Below, piece by piece: positions 15,703-23,124 of a stretch of DNA of 23,124 nucleotides. The position numbers and the translations under genes were made by a program. How positions within the stretch are numbered: position 1 is the stretch's first letter; the number at the start of each line of letters is the position of its first letter. This DNA is from an uncultured Rhodospirillales bacterium (GTDB lineage: Bacteria > Pseudomonadota > Alphaproteobacteria > Rhodospirillales > 2-02-FULL-58-16), in contig CAJXGZ010000003.1 in NCBI GenBank assembly GCA_913053795.1, forward strand, positions 1 to 23,124. The letters are read 5' to 3'. A model generated the notes under the pieces. The model did no database searches. It had not been told where the DNA came from and saw nothing but the letters and a program-made list of their open reading frames with translations.

Positions 15703-16416
15703 CTATTGATCATGGCGAGCGGCTAAAATGATGTTCTTTCCGAATAATGGCTGCGCCAAGCCCTCGATGAATCGGGAAGCGGGAACGCCCAACCTGTCAT
15801 AAAGAACAGATAACTTGGAATTAAACTCTTCCTTTCCGCCTAGCGTAAAAATCAGCCACCATGGGAAAATCCCAAGGAAATCAAAATACCGCGCATCGAT
15901 TATGGTGAATCCAGAATCCTCAACGATTGAACCAAGGTCTTTTAAATTGTAGCGGCGATAATGCTTAAGAACCCTGTCCATATTACTGAACAGAAAATTC
16001 AACGCGGGCACGAAAAGAAGCAGATTGCCCCCAGGCTTTAACACCCGGAAAAATTCATCCAAAATATTCTTATCGTCTTTAATGTGCTCCAGAACATTGA
16101 TTAGCACAATCGTATCCGTTGAAGAATCCTCTCTGTCCGAGACATGTGTCTCAAGGGAATCCTCGATAACTGAGATTTCCTTTTCTCCTTCAAAGCGGCT
16201 TCGAAGCTCCGCCGCCAGGTTAGGGGACGGCTCCACGAGAATAAGCCGTTCGGCGTAGGGTTGGAGTAACGCCGAATACGTGCCCGTGCCCGCCCCATAT
16301 TCAATGCATTGGCCGTAAAGATAAGGCTTAAAATAATCAATGATCCATTTTTGATAATTGGAAAGGCCCTGCAACGCCTCAAGCTCACGGCCTTCGTATT
16401 TGGGTTTTAAAGTCAT
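15703..16416 (-). CDS. Class I SAM-dependent methyltransferase
   Basis: This 237-residue cytoplasmic protein has the canonical Rossmann methyltransferase motifs: motif I IEYGAGTGTYS (38-48), motif II acidic LILVEPS (58-64), LINVLEHIKDD (105-115) and the post-core LKPGG (126-130). The sequence is complete. The later HYRRYN segment is common in methyltransferases found next to polyprenyl-phosphate glycosyltransferases. The substrate is probably a sugar or lipid-linked sugar, but the sequence does not show which. The gene begins nine bases after the stop of the soluble GT2, so the pair is likely co-translated. An O-methyltransferase acting on the glycan, or on the lipid-linked intermediate, is the simplest guess. 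Confidence 0.85.
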   Translation of the reverse strand: MTLKPKYEGRELEALQGLSNYQKWIIDYFKPYLYGQCIEYGAGTGTYSALLQPYAERLILVEPSPNLAAELRSRFEGEKEISVIEDSLETHVSDREDSSTDTIVLINVLEHIKDDKNILDEFFRVLKPGGNLLLFVPALNFLFSNMDRVLKHYRRYNLKDLGSIVEDSGFTIIDARYFDFLGIFPWWLIFTLGGKEEFNSKLSVLYDRLGVPASRFIEGLAQPLFGKNIILAARHDQ

Positions 16417-16425
16417 GAATGTCGT

Positions 16426-17166
16426 TTAGGAGAAAAGTTTATACCGGATAACGCAATAAATCGCCTGGACGCCGTCTTTCCAGCCGATTTTCTTTCCTTG
16501 CTGGTAAGTGCGGCCCGTATAGCTGATGCCGACTTCAAAAATTCTGAGAGGCGGCTGGAGACGGCTTATTTTCGCCGTGAACTCGGGCTCGAACCCGAAT
16601 CTGTTTTCCTTGAACGACACCCGGTCAAGAATCTCGCGCCGGAAGACTTTGTAACACGTTTCCATGTCGCTAAGATTCAGGCCGGTGAACATGTTGGAAA
16701 GAAGGGTCAAAGCCTTATTGCCGACGGAATGCCAGAAATAAAGCACCCTGACGCTCTCTCCCCCGCGGAAGCGCGATCCGTACACCACATCGGCCTTTCC
16801 ACTAAGAATCGGCTTCAAGAGTTTCGGGTATTCATTCGGATCGTACTCCAAATCAGCGTCCTGAATAAGGATGATGTCGCCGCCGGCTTCGGCGAAGCCG
16901 GTGCGCAAGGCCGCGCCCTTTCCCATGTTTTTTTCATGCCGGACGGCTCGAACCCGCGCATGCTTTTCGGCCAGCGCCTTGGCCTTTTCGTAAGAATTGT
17001 CGCTTGATGCGTCGTCGACGATGATCATATCGGATTTGAGGCCTGAACAGTCGGCGTCAAGAACCCTCTCGACCAAGGATTCCAGGGTCGGTTCTTCATT
17101 GTAGCAGGGAACCACGATGGTCAGTGATTTTGGCGGCACGGGTTTAATCTCTAAGGATTTGTTCAA
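16426..17166 (-). CDS. GT2 polyprenyl-phosphate-type glycosyltransferase (DPM1/ALG5-like, soluble)
   Basis: This 246-residue GT-A enzyme has VVPCYNEEPTL (18-28), VDDASSD (50-56), NMGKGAALRTGF (80-91), the donor/metal motif QDADLEYDP (102-110) and DMETCYK (167-173). The last two are typical of dolichyl- or undecaprenyl-phosphate mannosyl/glucosyl transferases. Unlike the GT2 at 10034-11020 it has no C-terminal membrane spans and would bind the membrane peripherally. It should make a sugar-P-undecaprenol donor at the cytoplasmic face. The large GT-C-like gene lies 52 bases upstream and the methyltransferase nine bases downstream, so it may serve the GT-C protein. The sugar is unknown. Confidence 0.88.
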   Translation of the reverse strand: MNKSLEIKPVPPKSLTIVVPCYNEEPTLESLVERVLDADCSGLKSDMIIVDDASSDNSYEKAKALAEKHARVRAVRHEKNMGKGAALRTGFAEAGGDIILIQDADLEYDPNEYPKLLKPILSGKADVVYGSRFRGGESVRVLYFWHSVGNKALTLLSNMFTGLNLSDMETCYKVFRREILDRVSFKENRFGFEPEFTAKISRLQPPLRIFEVGISYTGRTYQQGKKIGWKDGVQAIYCVIRYKLFS

Positions 17167-17218
17167 CGGGGCCGCTCTTTACTAGACCTTTTAGGCAAAA
17201 GAGGCAATCCGAGGCGGC

Positions 17219-19108
17219 CTAAGGGGCGCATTTTTCATCGCCGACCTTGAGAAGGTCAAAGGTGATTTCGGCCCTTAATGACTTGGCGAAGGTCCTGGAG
17301 CCGAAGCTCTGGGCGTCAAAGCTTTTCAGATGCTCAAGGCATTTGGTTTGACTCAAGAGATCAAGAGATTTGGGATTATACGCGGTCTCGCCCCCTTTGA
17401 GTTTCCCGCTGAGCACATGAGTGATTCCGGCCGCCTTCAGTTGCCGGTAAAGAACCACGGGGTCTTGCTGGTCTTCACGCATGTTGACGGCGGATTGGGT
17501 GTGGGGCGAGCTGAACAGGTAGGGGATTTCCAGAAAATAAAAAAGCTGCCGCTCGCTGGTGAAAAGCTTATCCGACTTGGAAAGGTTGGCGTTGATCCAA
17601 GGGACGGGCGCATAGTTCTTGATGTTTTTATGCAAAAACGCCTCGCGGGATTCTCCGCTCGCTATGTGGCGCGCGTACTTGAGGGAGACAACCGCGCCAA
17701 CGAACATTTGAAAGCCGATGGTCGCCGCCAGGGCGGCCGCAAGCGGCGCTTGGAACCGGTTTTGCGAGCAAAGACGTTCGGCGGCGACGGCGAAACAAAT
17801 CAACAGCAACGGCAGGATGGGAACCAGATGCCGGACCCTTTGCGACGGGCCGCTGAAAAACCAGATGGCGTAGAAAAGAAAAGCGATGGCCGTGTAGATC
17901 AAGAGACGGCTGCCGAGGATTTTGCGCCGGAACGTCCAAGCGCCCAGGGCCGCGAACGGCAGGACGAGGAGCCCGAAGGGGCCAAGTCCGACGTTTTTCG
18001 CCTCGATAATGGCCGGAGAATCGAGGGTCGCCAGAAAAGGGAAAAGAAAAAACCATAAGGGCGTTCTGGGGATCGGCCGCTCGTATTCCATATAGACCGT
18101 TTTGAAATAATGGTCTTGCTCCTTCGTCCAAAGCAGCAAATCGTCCCGCCCGAACCACTCAAAGAGCACGGGAAAGAAGGGATCGCCCGTGTGCGCGCCG
18201 TTCCAGGCGTACCACTGGAAGCCCGCCAAGAGGGCCATGGCGCCGTAAACCAGACCGTGAGCCAGCCAGCGCCGTTGCGCCAGCAGGACAAGGCCGCAGG
18301 CGACGGCGAACAACAGGCCCATATATTTCGCCCCGCCAAAGAATCCAACGATAAGGCCGGCGAACATGGCGTAGCGCAAACGCCCGGTTTCCAGAGCCCG
18401 CGCCGCCGCCCAGGCGGCGGCCATGGCGAACAGCGCCATCCTCACTTCGATCTGGCCGGTTCCGGCGGCGTAAATCACCGCCGGCGTCGTTAAAAAAATC
18501 AGGGCCACGGCCAAAGACCAGTTTCGCCCCAGATGGCGGCGGCAAAGGACGAACAACAAAAGCGCAGGCGCCCAGCCGGAAACCATGGTCCATAGGGTCA
18601 GGGCTTGCTCTCCGCCAAGGGCCAGGGCGGGCAGATAGGTCATTTGGATCAGATAGGGAATGGCCCCGTCGACCGGCCTGAGGATAAACTTAATGCGCCC
18701 CGCCTCCAGGAATTGCTTGGGCGCGGTGAAATGATAGGCCAGGGAGTCGGCGTCGCCGGGCGGCGCCAGGCCCTCGGCCAGATCGAAGAACGCGACGATC
18801 AGAACAAGCCCCAGCAATCCCCATCCCAAGGCGTCGAGGGGCTCGGCCGGGGCGGTCGATCCTTTTCGTTTTAATAAAACGCAGCCCACCGCGCCAACGA
18901 TCAAAAGGCCGAGAAGCCAGCCCTTGCCGAGCAAGCCCAAAACGCCCAAGGGGAAAACCAGCCAGCCAAGAAGGCCGAATCCGGCGACGAAGGCGAAGAC
19001 GGCGTGTTCGCCGGGACTGAGCTCCTGGTCAATTTTCAGCAGCCGCAGGACGAGCGCACCCAGCCCCAGGCTGCTCAAAATCTCCAGCAGGACGACGCCA
19101 AACGCCAT
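17219..19108 (-). CDS. Large polytopic membrane protein, probable GT-C glycosyltransferase (GT39/ArnT-like)
   Basis: This 629-residue integral membrane protein has about a dozen hydrophobic segments up to roughly residue 470, followed by a soluble C-terminal tail of about 150 residues. The first large loop carries APPGDADSLAYHFTAPKQF (115-133). An Asp-rich motif of this kind in the first extracytoplasmic loop is the usual catalytic site of GT-C enzymes that use polyprenyl-phosphate sugars. Length and layout match GT39/ArnT-like proteins, but I do not recognise a specific member. The start ATG overlaps the stop of the 39-residue membrane ORF as TGATG, so translation is coupled to it. A glycan side-branch transferase role outside the membrane is inferred. 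Confidence 0.72.
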   Translation of the reverse strand: MAFGVVLLEILSSLGLGALVLRLLKIDQELSPGEHAVFAFVAGFGLLGWLVFPLGVLGLLGKGWLLGLLIVGAVGCVLLKRKGSTAPAEPLDALGWGLLGLVLIVAFFDLAEGLAPPGDADSLAYHFTAPKQFLEAGRIKFILRPVDGAIPYLIQMTYLPALALGGEQALTLWTMVSGWAPALLLFVLCRRHLGRNWSLAVALIFLTTPAVIYAAGTGQIEVRMALFAMAAAWAAARALETGRLRYAMFAGLIVGFFGGAKYMGLLFAVACGLVLLAQRRWLAHGLVYGAMALLAGFQWYAWNGAHTGDPFFPVLFEWFGRDDLLLWTKEQDHYFKTVYMEYERPIPRTPLWFFLFPFLATLDSPAIIEAKNVGLGPFGLLVLPFAALGAWTFRRKILGSRLLIYTAIAFLFYAIWFFSGPSQRVRHLVPILPLLLICFAVAAERLCSQNRFQAPLAAALAATIGFQMFVGAVVSLKYARHIASGESREAFLHKNIKNYAPVPWINANLSKSDKLFTSERQLFYFLEIPYLFSSPHTQSAVNMREDQQDPVVLYRQLKAAGITHVLSGKLKGGETAYNPKSLDLLSQTKCLEHLKSFDAQSFGSRTFAKSLRAEITFDLLKVGDEKCAP

Positions 19109-19227
19109 CAGGCCAACAAGTCCAGAACAGGGCCGATCATGTCCCTGAATTGATAAAGGTACGCCGCAAGAGCCAAGCCCACCCAGACCCAGAGGAAAAC
19201 GGCAATCGGTTTTTCGCGATTCGTCAT
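19108..19227 (-). CDS. Small single-span membrane protein, 39 residues
   Basis: This short gene starts at an ATG that overlaps the stop of the upstream GT2 as ATGA and ends in a TGA that overlaps the start of the large GT-C-like gene as TGATG. The product begins MTNREKPIAV, has one hydrophobic span at about residues 8-25 (FLWVWVGLALAAYLY at 11-25), and ends in a short amphipathic tail. The charge layout (Arg4, Glu5, Lys6 before the span) predicts an inside N-terminus. The exact overlaps on both sides make it very likely to be translated. I recognise no family. A small partner or stabilising subunit of the GT-C enzyme is a reasonable guess only. Confidence 0.7.
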   Translation of the reverse strand: MTNREKPIAVFLWVWVGLALAAYLYQFRDMIGPVLDLLA

Positions 19228-20141
19228 TTGTGTAAAAATTTCCTTCGTTTAGGTGGTTGGACGATCATGAAATACAGCGTCAAATAAATCATATGAAAGG
19301 GCAGTTTCAACAAGGTGATTAAAATCGCCAGAGGATTTTTGCGGCGCCTGTAAACCTGAATCGCCTCATAGTGCACGGCGGCGATGCGATACCACAGACT
19401 GGCTATCGCCGAACCGGGATGATTTTTCAAGTCCGGCGCGTAGCGTCCGGCGATCTCCAGGCAACAGGAAAGCCGCCGTCCGGTATGGCTCATGATGCTG
19501 TCCGGCGTCACGTAATAGCGCGACAGGGGCTCGTCGAACACCAGGAATTTCGCGTCCGGGTCCTTGAGCAGGGCCAGCCACATCTCGAAGTCCTGGCCGT
19601 TGCGCAAACCGTCATCGAACCCCCCGGCTTCGAGAACGGCGTCGCGGCGGGTCACCACCGTGCAGGTGTCCAGGTAGCCTTTGCGGTAGAGGGAGACGAA
19701 CGGCTGCGCCCCCTCGCGAAAACGCCGGGCGCCGTCGATCAACGATTCTTCGCCATCCTCCACGATCCAGCCGTTGTGGGCCACAAGCCGGTAATCGCCG
19801 CTTTCCATATGCGCCAAACTGCGCGCCAGCTTTTCCGGCAGCCATTCGTCATCGGCGTCAAGGAAGGCGAGGATGGGCTGCGTCGCAGCGGCGATGGCGC
19901 GGTTGCGCGCCGCCCCGGCGCCCTGGTTGCCTTGGCGGATGACTTTGAGCGTGACGCCTTTCATGCGCGGCTTGTGTTTCAGCGCCGCTTCGTAGGTGGC
20001 GTCGTCGGACCCGTCATCGACGACAATCGCCTCGCGGGGTTTAAGGGTCTGGGCGGCGACGCCGTCCAGCGCCCGGGCGATGGTCTCCTTCGCCCGGCAG
20101 GCGGGAATAATGACGCTGACCTCAGCGAATTCAGGCGGCAT
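19224..20141 (-). CDS. GT2 family glycosyltransferase
   Basis: This 305-residue GT-A glycosyltransferase has SVIIPACRAKETI (9-21), VDDGSDD (41-47), GAGAARNRAI (74-83), the DxD-containing LDADDEW (94-100) and an acceptor-side NGQDFEMW motif. The C-terminus is basic and ends in a hydrophobic stretch (about residues 270-297) that may bind the membrane surface. It probably adds one sugar of the repeat unit from an NDP donor at the cytoplasmic face; donor and linkage are unknown. The frame is open to 20198, but the ATG at 20141 gives the normal N-terminus, PPEFAEVSVIIP. It overlaps the end of the amidotransferase gene by 11 bases. The stop overlaps the 39-residue ORF start. Confidence 0.9.
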   Translation of the reverse strand: MPPEFAEVSVIIPACRAKETIARALDGVAAQTLKPREAIVVDDGSDDATYEAALKHKPRMKGVTLKVIRQGNQGAGAARNRAIAAATQPILAFLDADDEWLPEKLARSLAHMESGDYRLVAHNGWIVEDGEESLIDGARRFREGAQPFVSLYRKGYLDTCTVVTRRDAVLEAGGFDDGLRNGQDFEMWLALLKDPDAKFLVFDEPLSRYYVTPDSIMSHTGRRLSCCLEIAGRYAPDLKNHPGSAIASLWYRIAAVHYEAIQVYRRRKNPLAILITLLKLPFHMIYLTLYFMIVQPPKRRKFLHK

Positions 20142-22023
20142 CGGCGAAATCCTCCAATCCCATTGTTGGCGGCTCGAGGCTGAGCGGCGCCTCAACATGA
20201 ATTCGCACCGCCAGCTCCAGCATCAGCAAGGTGTAGACACGGAAGCCATGACAATCCGGGTTGGCCAGCAAGCGCTCGACGCCTTGCTTGGTCCACCAGC
20301 CGCGATCAAGGGTTTCAGGCCGGGTCAGCAGTCTTCGGGCCAAGGGCGCCAGACCGGCCTTCATCCATGCCGGGACCGGCGAGGCGAACCCTTGTTTAGG
20401 CGCAGCAATGACGTCTTCGGGCAGGAAGCGCTGGGCCATGGCCCGCTCCAGGCCTTTCTGGCGATTGCCCGGCGTGCGGATTTCCGGGGGAACCGCCAGG
20501 GCGGCCGCCACAAGCCGGTGGTCCAGGAACGGAACCCGCCCCTCGACGCTGACCGCCATCGAGGTTCGGTCCAGCAGGGTCAGCAGATCCTCGGGCAGAT
20601 AGGTGTTGATGTCGGCGTAAAGGCCCGCTGATTGAGCGGGGCCGTCGAATTCCGCGAAGAAGGAGCTTTGCGCCTGTTGCGAGGGCGCAAGACGGGTCCC
20701 CAAGAGGTTTCTCATGGGCCGGGGGAAATGGGCGCTGTGTTCATGAATATAGGCGCCGCGGTTGAGGTTAAACATTTCGGCGCGGCGAAGCTTCCACACG
20801 GTCATCGGGGAAAACAGGCCGGCGGCGGGCTCTATGAATCCATGCCTCAGCCAACGGGGCGCCCTGAGATAGCGGGCCTCCACCGCCAAGCGGAAGTAGC
20901 GGCCGTAACCGGCGAAAAGCTCATCGCCGCCGGTCCCGTTCAAGGCCACCGTTACATTGCGGCCAAGAAATTCATTGATCAGATAATTGGGCAACAACGC
21001 CGCGTCGTTCAGCGGCTCCTCGCAATGCCACGCCAGCTTGAGCAGGTGATCGGCCGCCGCGCCCGCCGGCACTTGAAGCCTGTTGTGCCTTGTTGCGTAG
21101 CGCTGGGCGATGCTTTCGGCCATTGGCGCCTCGTCGACGCTCGCGCCTTCGAAGCTGACCGTATAGGTGTTGAGGGGCTGGCTGGATTCTTGCGCCGCCA
21201 AAGCCACCATGAGCCCTGAATCGACGCCGCCCGAGAGCAAGGCGCCTAAGGGAACGTCGCTTCTGAGTTGCAAACGGATGCTGTCGCGCAGGAGATCGAG
21301 AAGATGCGCCTGAATGTCTTCTTCGGATTTGGGCAGGTCGGTAGCCGGCGCCGCCCGCCAATAGCGCCTGTTTTCGATGCCGCCGTTGGCCGCGACTTTC
21401 ATCATATGCCCGGGTTTCAGCTTAAAGACGCCCTTAAACAGGGTTTCCGGTCCCGGAACATAGCCGTGGCCCAAATAAGCGGCCGCGGCGGCTTCGCTCA
21501 CCGACGGATTGATCAAGCCGGAGGCGAACAGGGCCTTTATTTCCGAGGCGAAAAGAACGCCGCCGCCGGGAAGATGCGCCCAATACAGGGGCTTCACGCC
21601 CAAGCGGTCGCGCACCAGGGTCAGGCCGTGGGCCTTGCGGTCGTAAAGGGCGAGGCCGTAAATGCCGTTGAGCTTGTGGACGAAGTCGTCGCCATGACGG
21701 TCGGCCACGGCCAATACCGCCTCCATGTCGCCGGCTGTCTGGTAGGGATAGCCGGGATTTCCTTCTCGCAGCTCCAGGTAATTGTAAATCTCGCCGTTGC
21801 CCAAGAGAACGCGCGGGCCTTTATTTTCCACAATGGGCTGGTCGCCGGTGGCCAGGTCAATGATGGCCAGACGCGTGAAGCCTGACTGAAACCGCCTGTC
21901 CTTGCAGGCGAAGCGTCCCGTTCCGTTGGGTCCCCGGTGGCGCATGACGCGGAGCATGGCGTCCATGTCGGCTTCTTGGGCGCGGCCGCCCAGGGGCAGG
22001 AAAAGTCCGGCTATGCCGCACAT
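20131..22023 (-). CDS. asnB: Asparagine synthase-type amidotransferase, copy 2
   Basis: This 630-residue protein has the two-domain AsnB layout: MCGIAG with Cys2, NGEIYNY (76-82), RDRLGVKPL (138-146), the PP-loop SGGVDSG (264-270) and TGGDELFAGY further on. It differs from copy 1 at otherwise common positions: RGPNG (30-34) where RGPDS is usual, GDMEAVL (98-104) where SDTEVLL is usual, and Gly for the last Ser of the PP-loop. The fold and nucleophile look intact, so it may be active on a different acceptor. The gene starts one base after the heparinase-family stop and has an ideal GGAGGT (22032-22037) eight bases before the ATG. Amidotransferases of this type are frequent neighbours of heparinase-like genes in polysaccharide loci. 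Function on glycan uronic acids is inferred. Confidence 0.92.
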   Translation of the reverse strand: MCGIAGLFLPLGGRAQEADMDAMLRVMRHRGPNGTGRFACKDRRFQSGFTRLAIIDLATGDQPIVENKGPRVLLGNGEIYNYLELREGNPGYPYQTAGDMEAVLAVADRHGDDFVHKLNGIYGLALYDRKAHGLTLVRDRLGVKPLYWAHLPGGGVLFASEIKALFASGLINPSVSEAAAAAYLGHGYVPGPETLFKGVFKLKPGHMMKVAANGGIENRRYWRAAPATDLPKSEEDIQAHLLDLLRDSIRLQLRSDVPLGALLSGGVDSGLMVALAAQESSQPLNTYTVSFEGASVDEAPMAESIAQRYATRHNRLQVPAGAAADHLLKLAWHCEEPLNDAALLPNYLINEFLGRNVTVALNGTGGDELFAGYGRYFRLAVEARYLRAPRWLRHGFIEPAAGLFSPMTVWKLRRAEMFNLNRGAYIHEHSAHFPRPMRNLLGTRLAPSQQAQSSFFAEFDGPAQSAGLYADINTYLPEDLLTLLDRTSMAVSVEGRVPFLDHRLVAAALAVPPEIRTPGNRQKGLERAMAQRFLPEDVIAAPKQGFASPVPAWMKAGLAPLARRLLTRPETLDRGWWTKQGVERLLANPDCHGFRVYTLLMLELAVRIHVEAPLSLEPPTMGLEDFADAA

Positions 22024-22024
22024 T

Positions 22025-23124
22025 TTAAAGGACCTCCAGGATCAGCGAGGACGACCACGGCAAGCCGCATTCTCCCGTGATCTCGATGGCCGTGATTGGC
22101 CGCCCCTCGCCGTAGGCCAACCATTGGGTGGCTGGGCGCAAGGAAATCCCGCCGTCCGGGGCGCGCAGGCGAAACACAGCGTTGCCGCCACGCAAAATAA
22201 CGGCGCCGCCGTCTTTTTCGGCGTCCATAGGGGTGTGCAGAAGGCGCGTGACCAGCCGCGCGGAGTCTCCCGCCAGCTTGTCGGCAATGGTCAGGGAGGA
22301 ATCCGTGAAACGCCAGTTTCTGGAAAGCGCGCCAACGCCGCCGAGGCGGGCGTATCCGTGGTGGCGCAAGCTGACGCTGTTCAAGTCCCGGCGCAATTGA
22401 GGCGGCGATCCGCCGACAAGCCGCCGGAAGATTGCGTCGTAGTAGGGCTTGTTGGGCGGATAGGGGTCCTTGCCGTCCACCAGCACCGTATTATGGGCTT
22501 GGCCTGAGCGGTGGAAGGCGGCGCCGCCCGTCTCGCCGTAAGCGCCCCGTCCCGGATCTATGAAAACGGGCGACTTTTGATAATGCAGATCGAATCCGCC
22601 GCAGTCCTGGTGCCCGTGGCCCGGCATGTGAATCCAGCCCTCCGGCTCGGCCCGCCACAACCCGCTCCAGGGTCCAAATCCCGCCTTAAGCCAGCCCGCC
22701 TTTTGGAGGTCCTCGGTGAAAACGTCAAGGCGGCTGTCCCGCAAGCCGAGCAGGGCGCGTTTTGCAACTTCATCCAGCAAGGAAACCCAGCCCGCCTCGC
22801 CCGCGATCAACGCGGACAGGAACTCGGGCGGGCAGTCGGGCGAGATATCGCCGACCAGGGGCAGGCCCCCCGGCAGAACCAAGTGGGGGATCACCGCCAG
22901 GGCCTTGCCGGCGATTTCCCTCAAAGGCTCTTCTTCCGGCCGCCCATGGGACATGGCCATCAGCCAGGCGCTGGCGTAGTTTCGCGTCAGCAGCAAGTGA
23001 TAATGGCTGGAGCCCTCGCGAAGAACGCCCGAGGGGTGGAAAATACGCCGAGCCTCCGCCAGCAGGATTTTCGCGCCCATGTCCGCCGCTTTTTCCAGGC
23101 CCAACTCCAGACCCAGCAGATAAA
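22025..23124 (-). CDS. Heparinase II/III-family protein, 5' end cut by window
   Basis: The frame is open to the right window edge, so the N-terminus is missing; about 366 residues are visible. Segments such as GHGHQDCGGFDL, VFIDPGRGAYG and SGQAHNTVLVDG match the family's C-terminal beta-sandwich region (His-x-Asp and the HNT/VDG pattern), and the upstream HPSGVLREGSSHYH matches the alpha/alpha toroid. Family members cleave uronic-acid-containing polysaccharides by beta-elimination, typically in the periplasm; bacterial biosynthesis loci often carry one. Whether a signal peptide exists cannot be seen. Its stop lies one base before the amidotransferase start, so the two are co-translated. The internal TTG at 23104 is not a credible start because coding sequence continues upstream. 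Lyase activity is a family expectation only. Confidence 0.88.
   Translation of the reverse strand, partial: YLLGLELGLEKAADMGAKILLAEARRIFHPSGVLREGSSHYHLLLTRNYASAWLMAMSHGRPEEEPLREIAGKALAVIPHLVLPGGLPLVGDISPDCPPEFLSALIAGEAGWVSLLDEVAKRALLGLRDSRLDVFTEDLQKAGWLKAGFGPWSGLWRAEPEGWIHMPGHGHQDCGGFDLHYQKSPVFIDPGRGAYGETGGAAFHRSGQAHNTVLVDGKDPYPPNKPYYDAIFRRLVGGSPPQLRRDLNSVSLRHHGYARLGGVGALSRNWRFTDSSLTIADKLAGDSARLVTRLLHTPMDAEKDGGAVILRGGNAVFRLRAPDGGISLRPATQWLAYGEGRPITAIEITGECGLPWSSSLILEVL

Noticed and set aside
17167..17218. Possible terminator between the large GT-C-like gene and the soluble GT2
   Set aside because: A short CTTTT/AAAAG stem exists, but it is weak, has no clear T-run and sits in a gap of only 52 bases inside an apparent operon.

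Overview
The window is part of a large surface-polysaccharide (O-antigen, capsule or exopolysaccharide) biosynthesis locus in a GC-rich Gram-negative bacterium. The GC-rich codon use, the Wzy/WaaL-type ligase/polymerase, and the asparagine synthase and heparinase pairing suggest a proteobacterium, probably an alphaproteobacterium. That placement is inference: the window has no rRNA or other taxonomic marker. Almost everything is on the minus strand, so transcription runs from high to low coordinates.

Minus-strand block A (23124 to 12833) encodes, in transcription order: a heparinase II/III-family protein cut by the window edge, an asparagine synthase-type amidotransferase, a GT2 glycosyltransferase, a 39-residue single-span membrane protein, a large GT-C-like membrane protein, a soluble polyprenyl-phosphate-type GT2, a class I methyltransferase, an O-antigen ligase/polymerase and a second GT-C-like membrane protein. 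The two GT-C-like proteins would act at the outer face of the membrane. The soluble GT2 is a natural candidate to supply their lipid-phosphate sugar donor.

A single plus-strand gene, a B12-binding radical SAM enzyme (11202-12815), lies between the two blocks. It is visibly more AT-rich and has an AT-rich divergent regulatory region. It converges on block A with only 17 bases between stop codons and a hairpin across the junction.

Minus-strand block B (11020 to 1) encodes, in transcription order: a membrane-anchored GT2 of the GtrB/DPM type, a cupin, a sugar C-methyltransferase split by a frameshift, a UXS-like SDR, a Gfo/Idh/MocA oxidoreductase, a second asparagine synthase-type amidotransferase, a MraY/WecA/WbpL-type initiating sugar-phosphate transferase, a WbuB-like GT4, a WbpV-like SDR, and a WbpM/CapD-type 4,6-dehydratase cut by the window edge. 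The last four form a recognisable module: WbpM-like and WbpV-like enzymes would make UDP-QuiNAc (or a related 6-deoxy-HexNAc), the WbpL-like enzyme would load it on undecaprenyl phosphate, and the WbuB-like enzyme would add the next sugar. The cupin, methyltransferase, SDR and oxidoreductase look like a cassette for an unusual, possibly branched or methylated sugar.

Genes within a block are tightly packed, with ATGA, GTGA, TTGA and TGATG overlaps, which implies operons with translational coupling. The only gaps of note are 52 bases (17167-17218), 135 bases (15568-15702) and the 181-base divergent region (11021-11201). I saw no tRNA, rRNA, insertion sequence or CRISPR array. Nothing clearly amounts to a new defence or mobile system. 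The most notable items are the split methyltransferase, the coupled 39-residue membrane protein, the divergently placed radical SAM gene and the duplicated amidotransferases.
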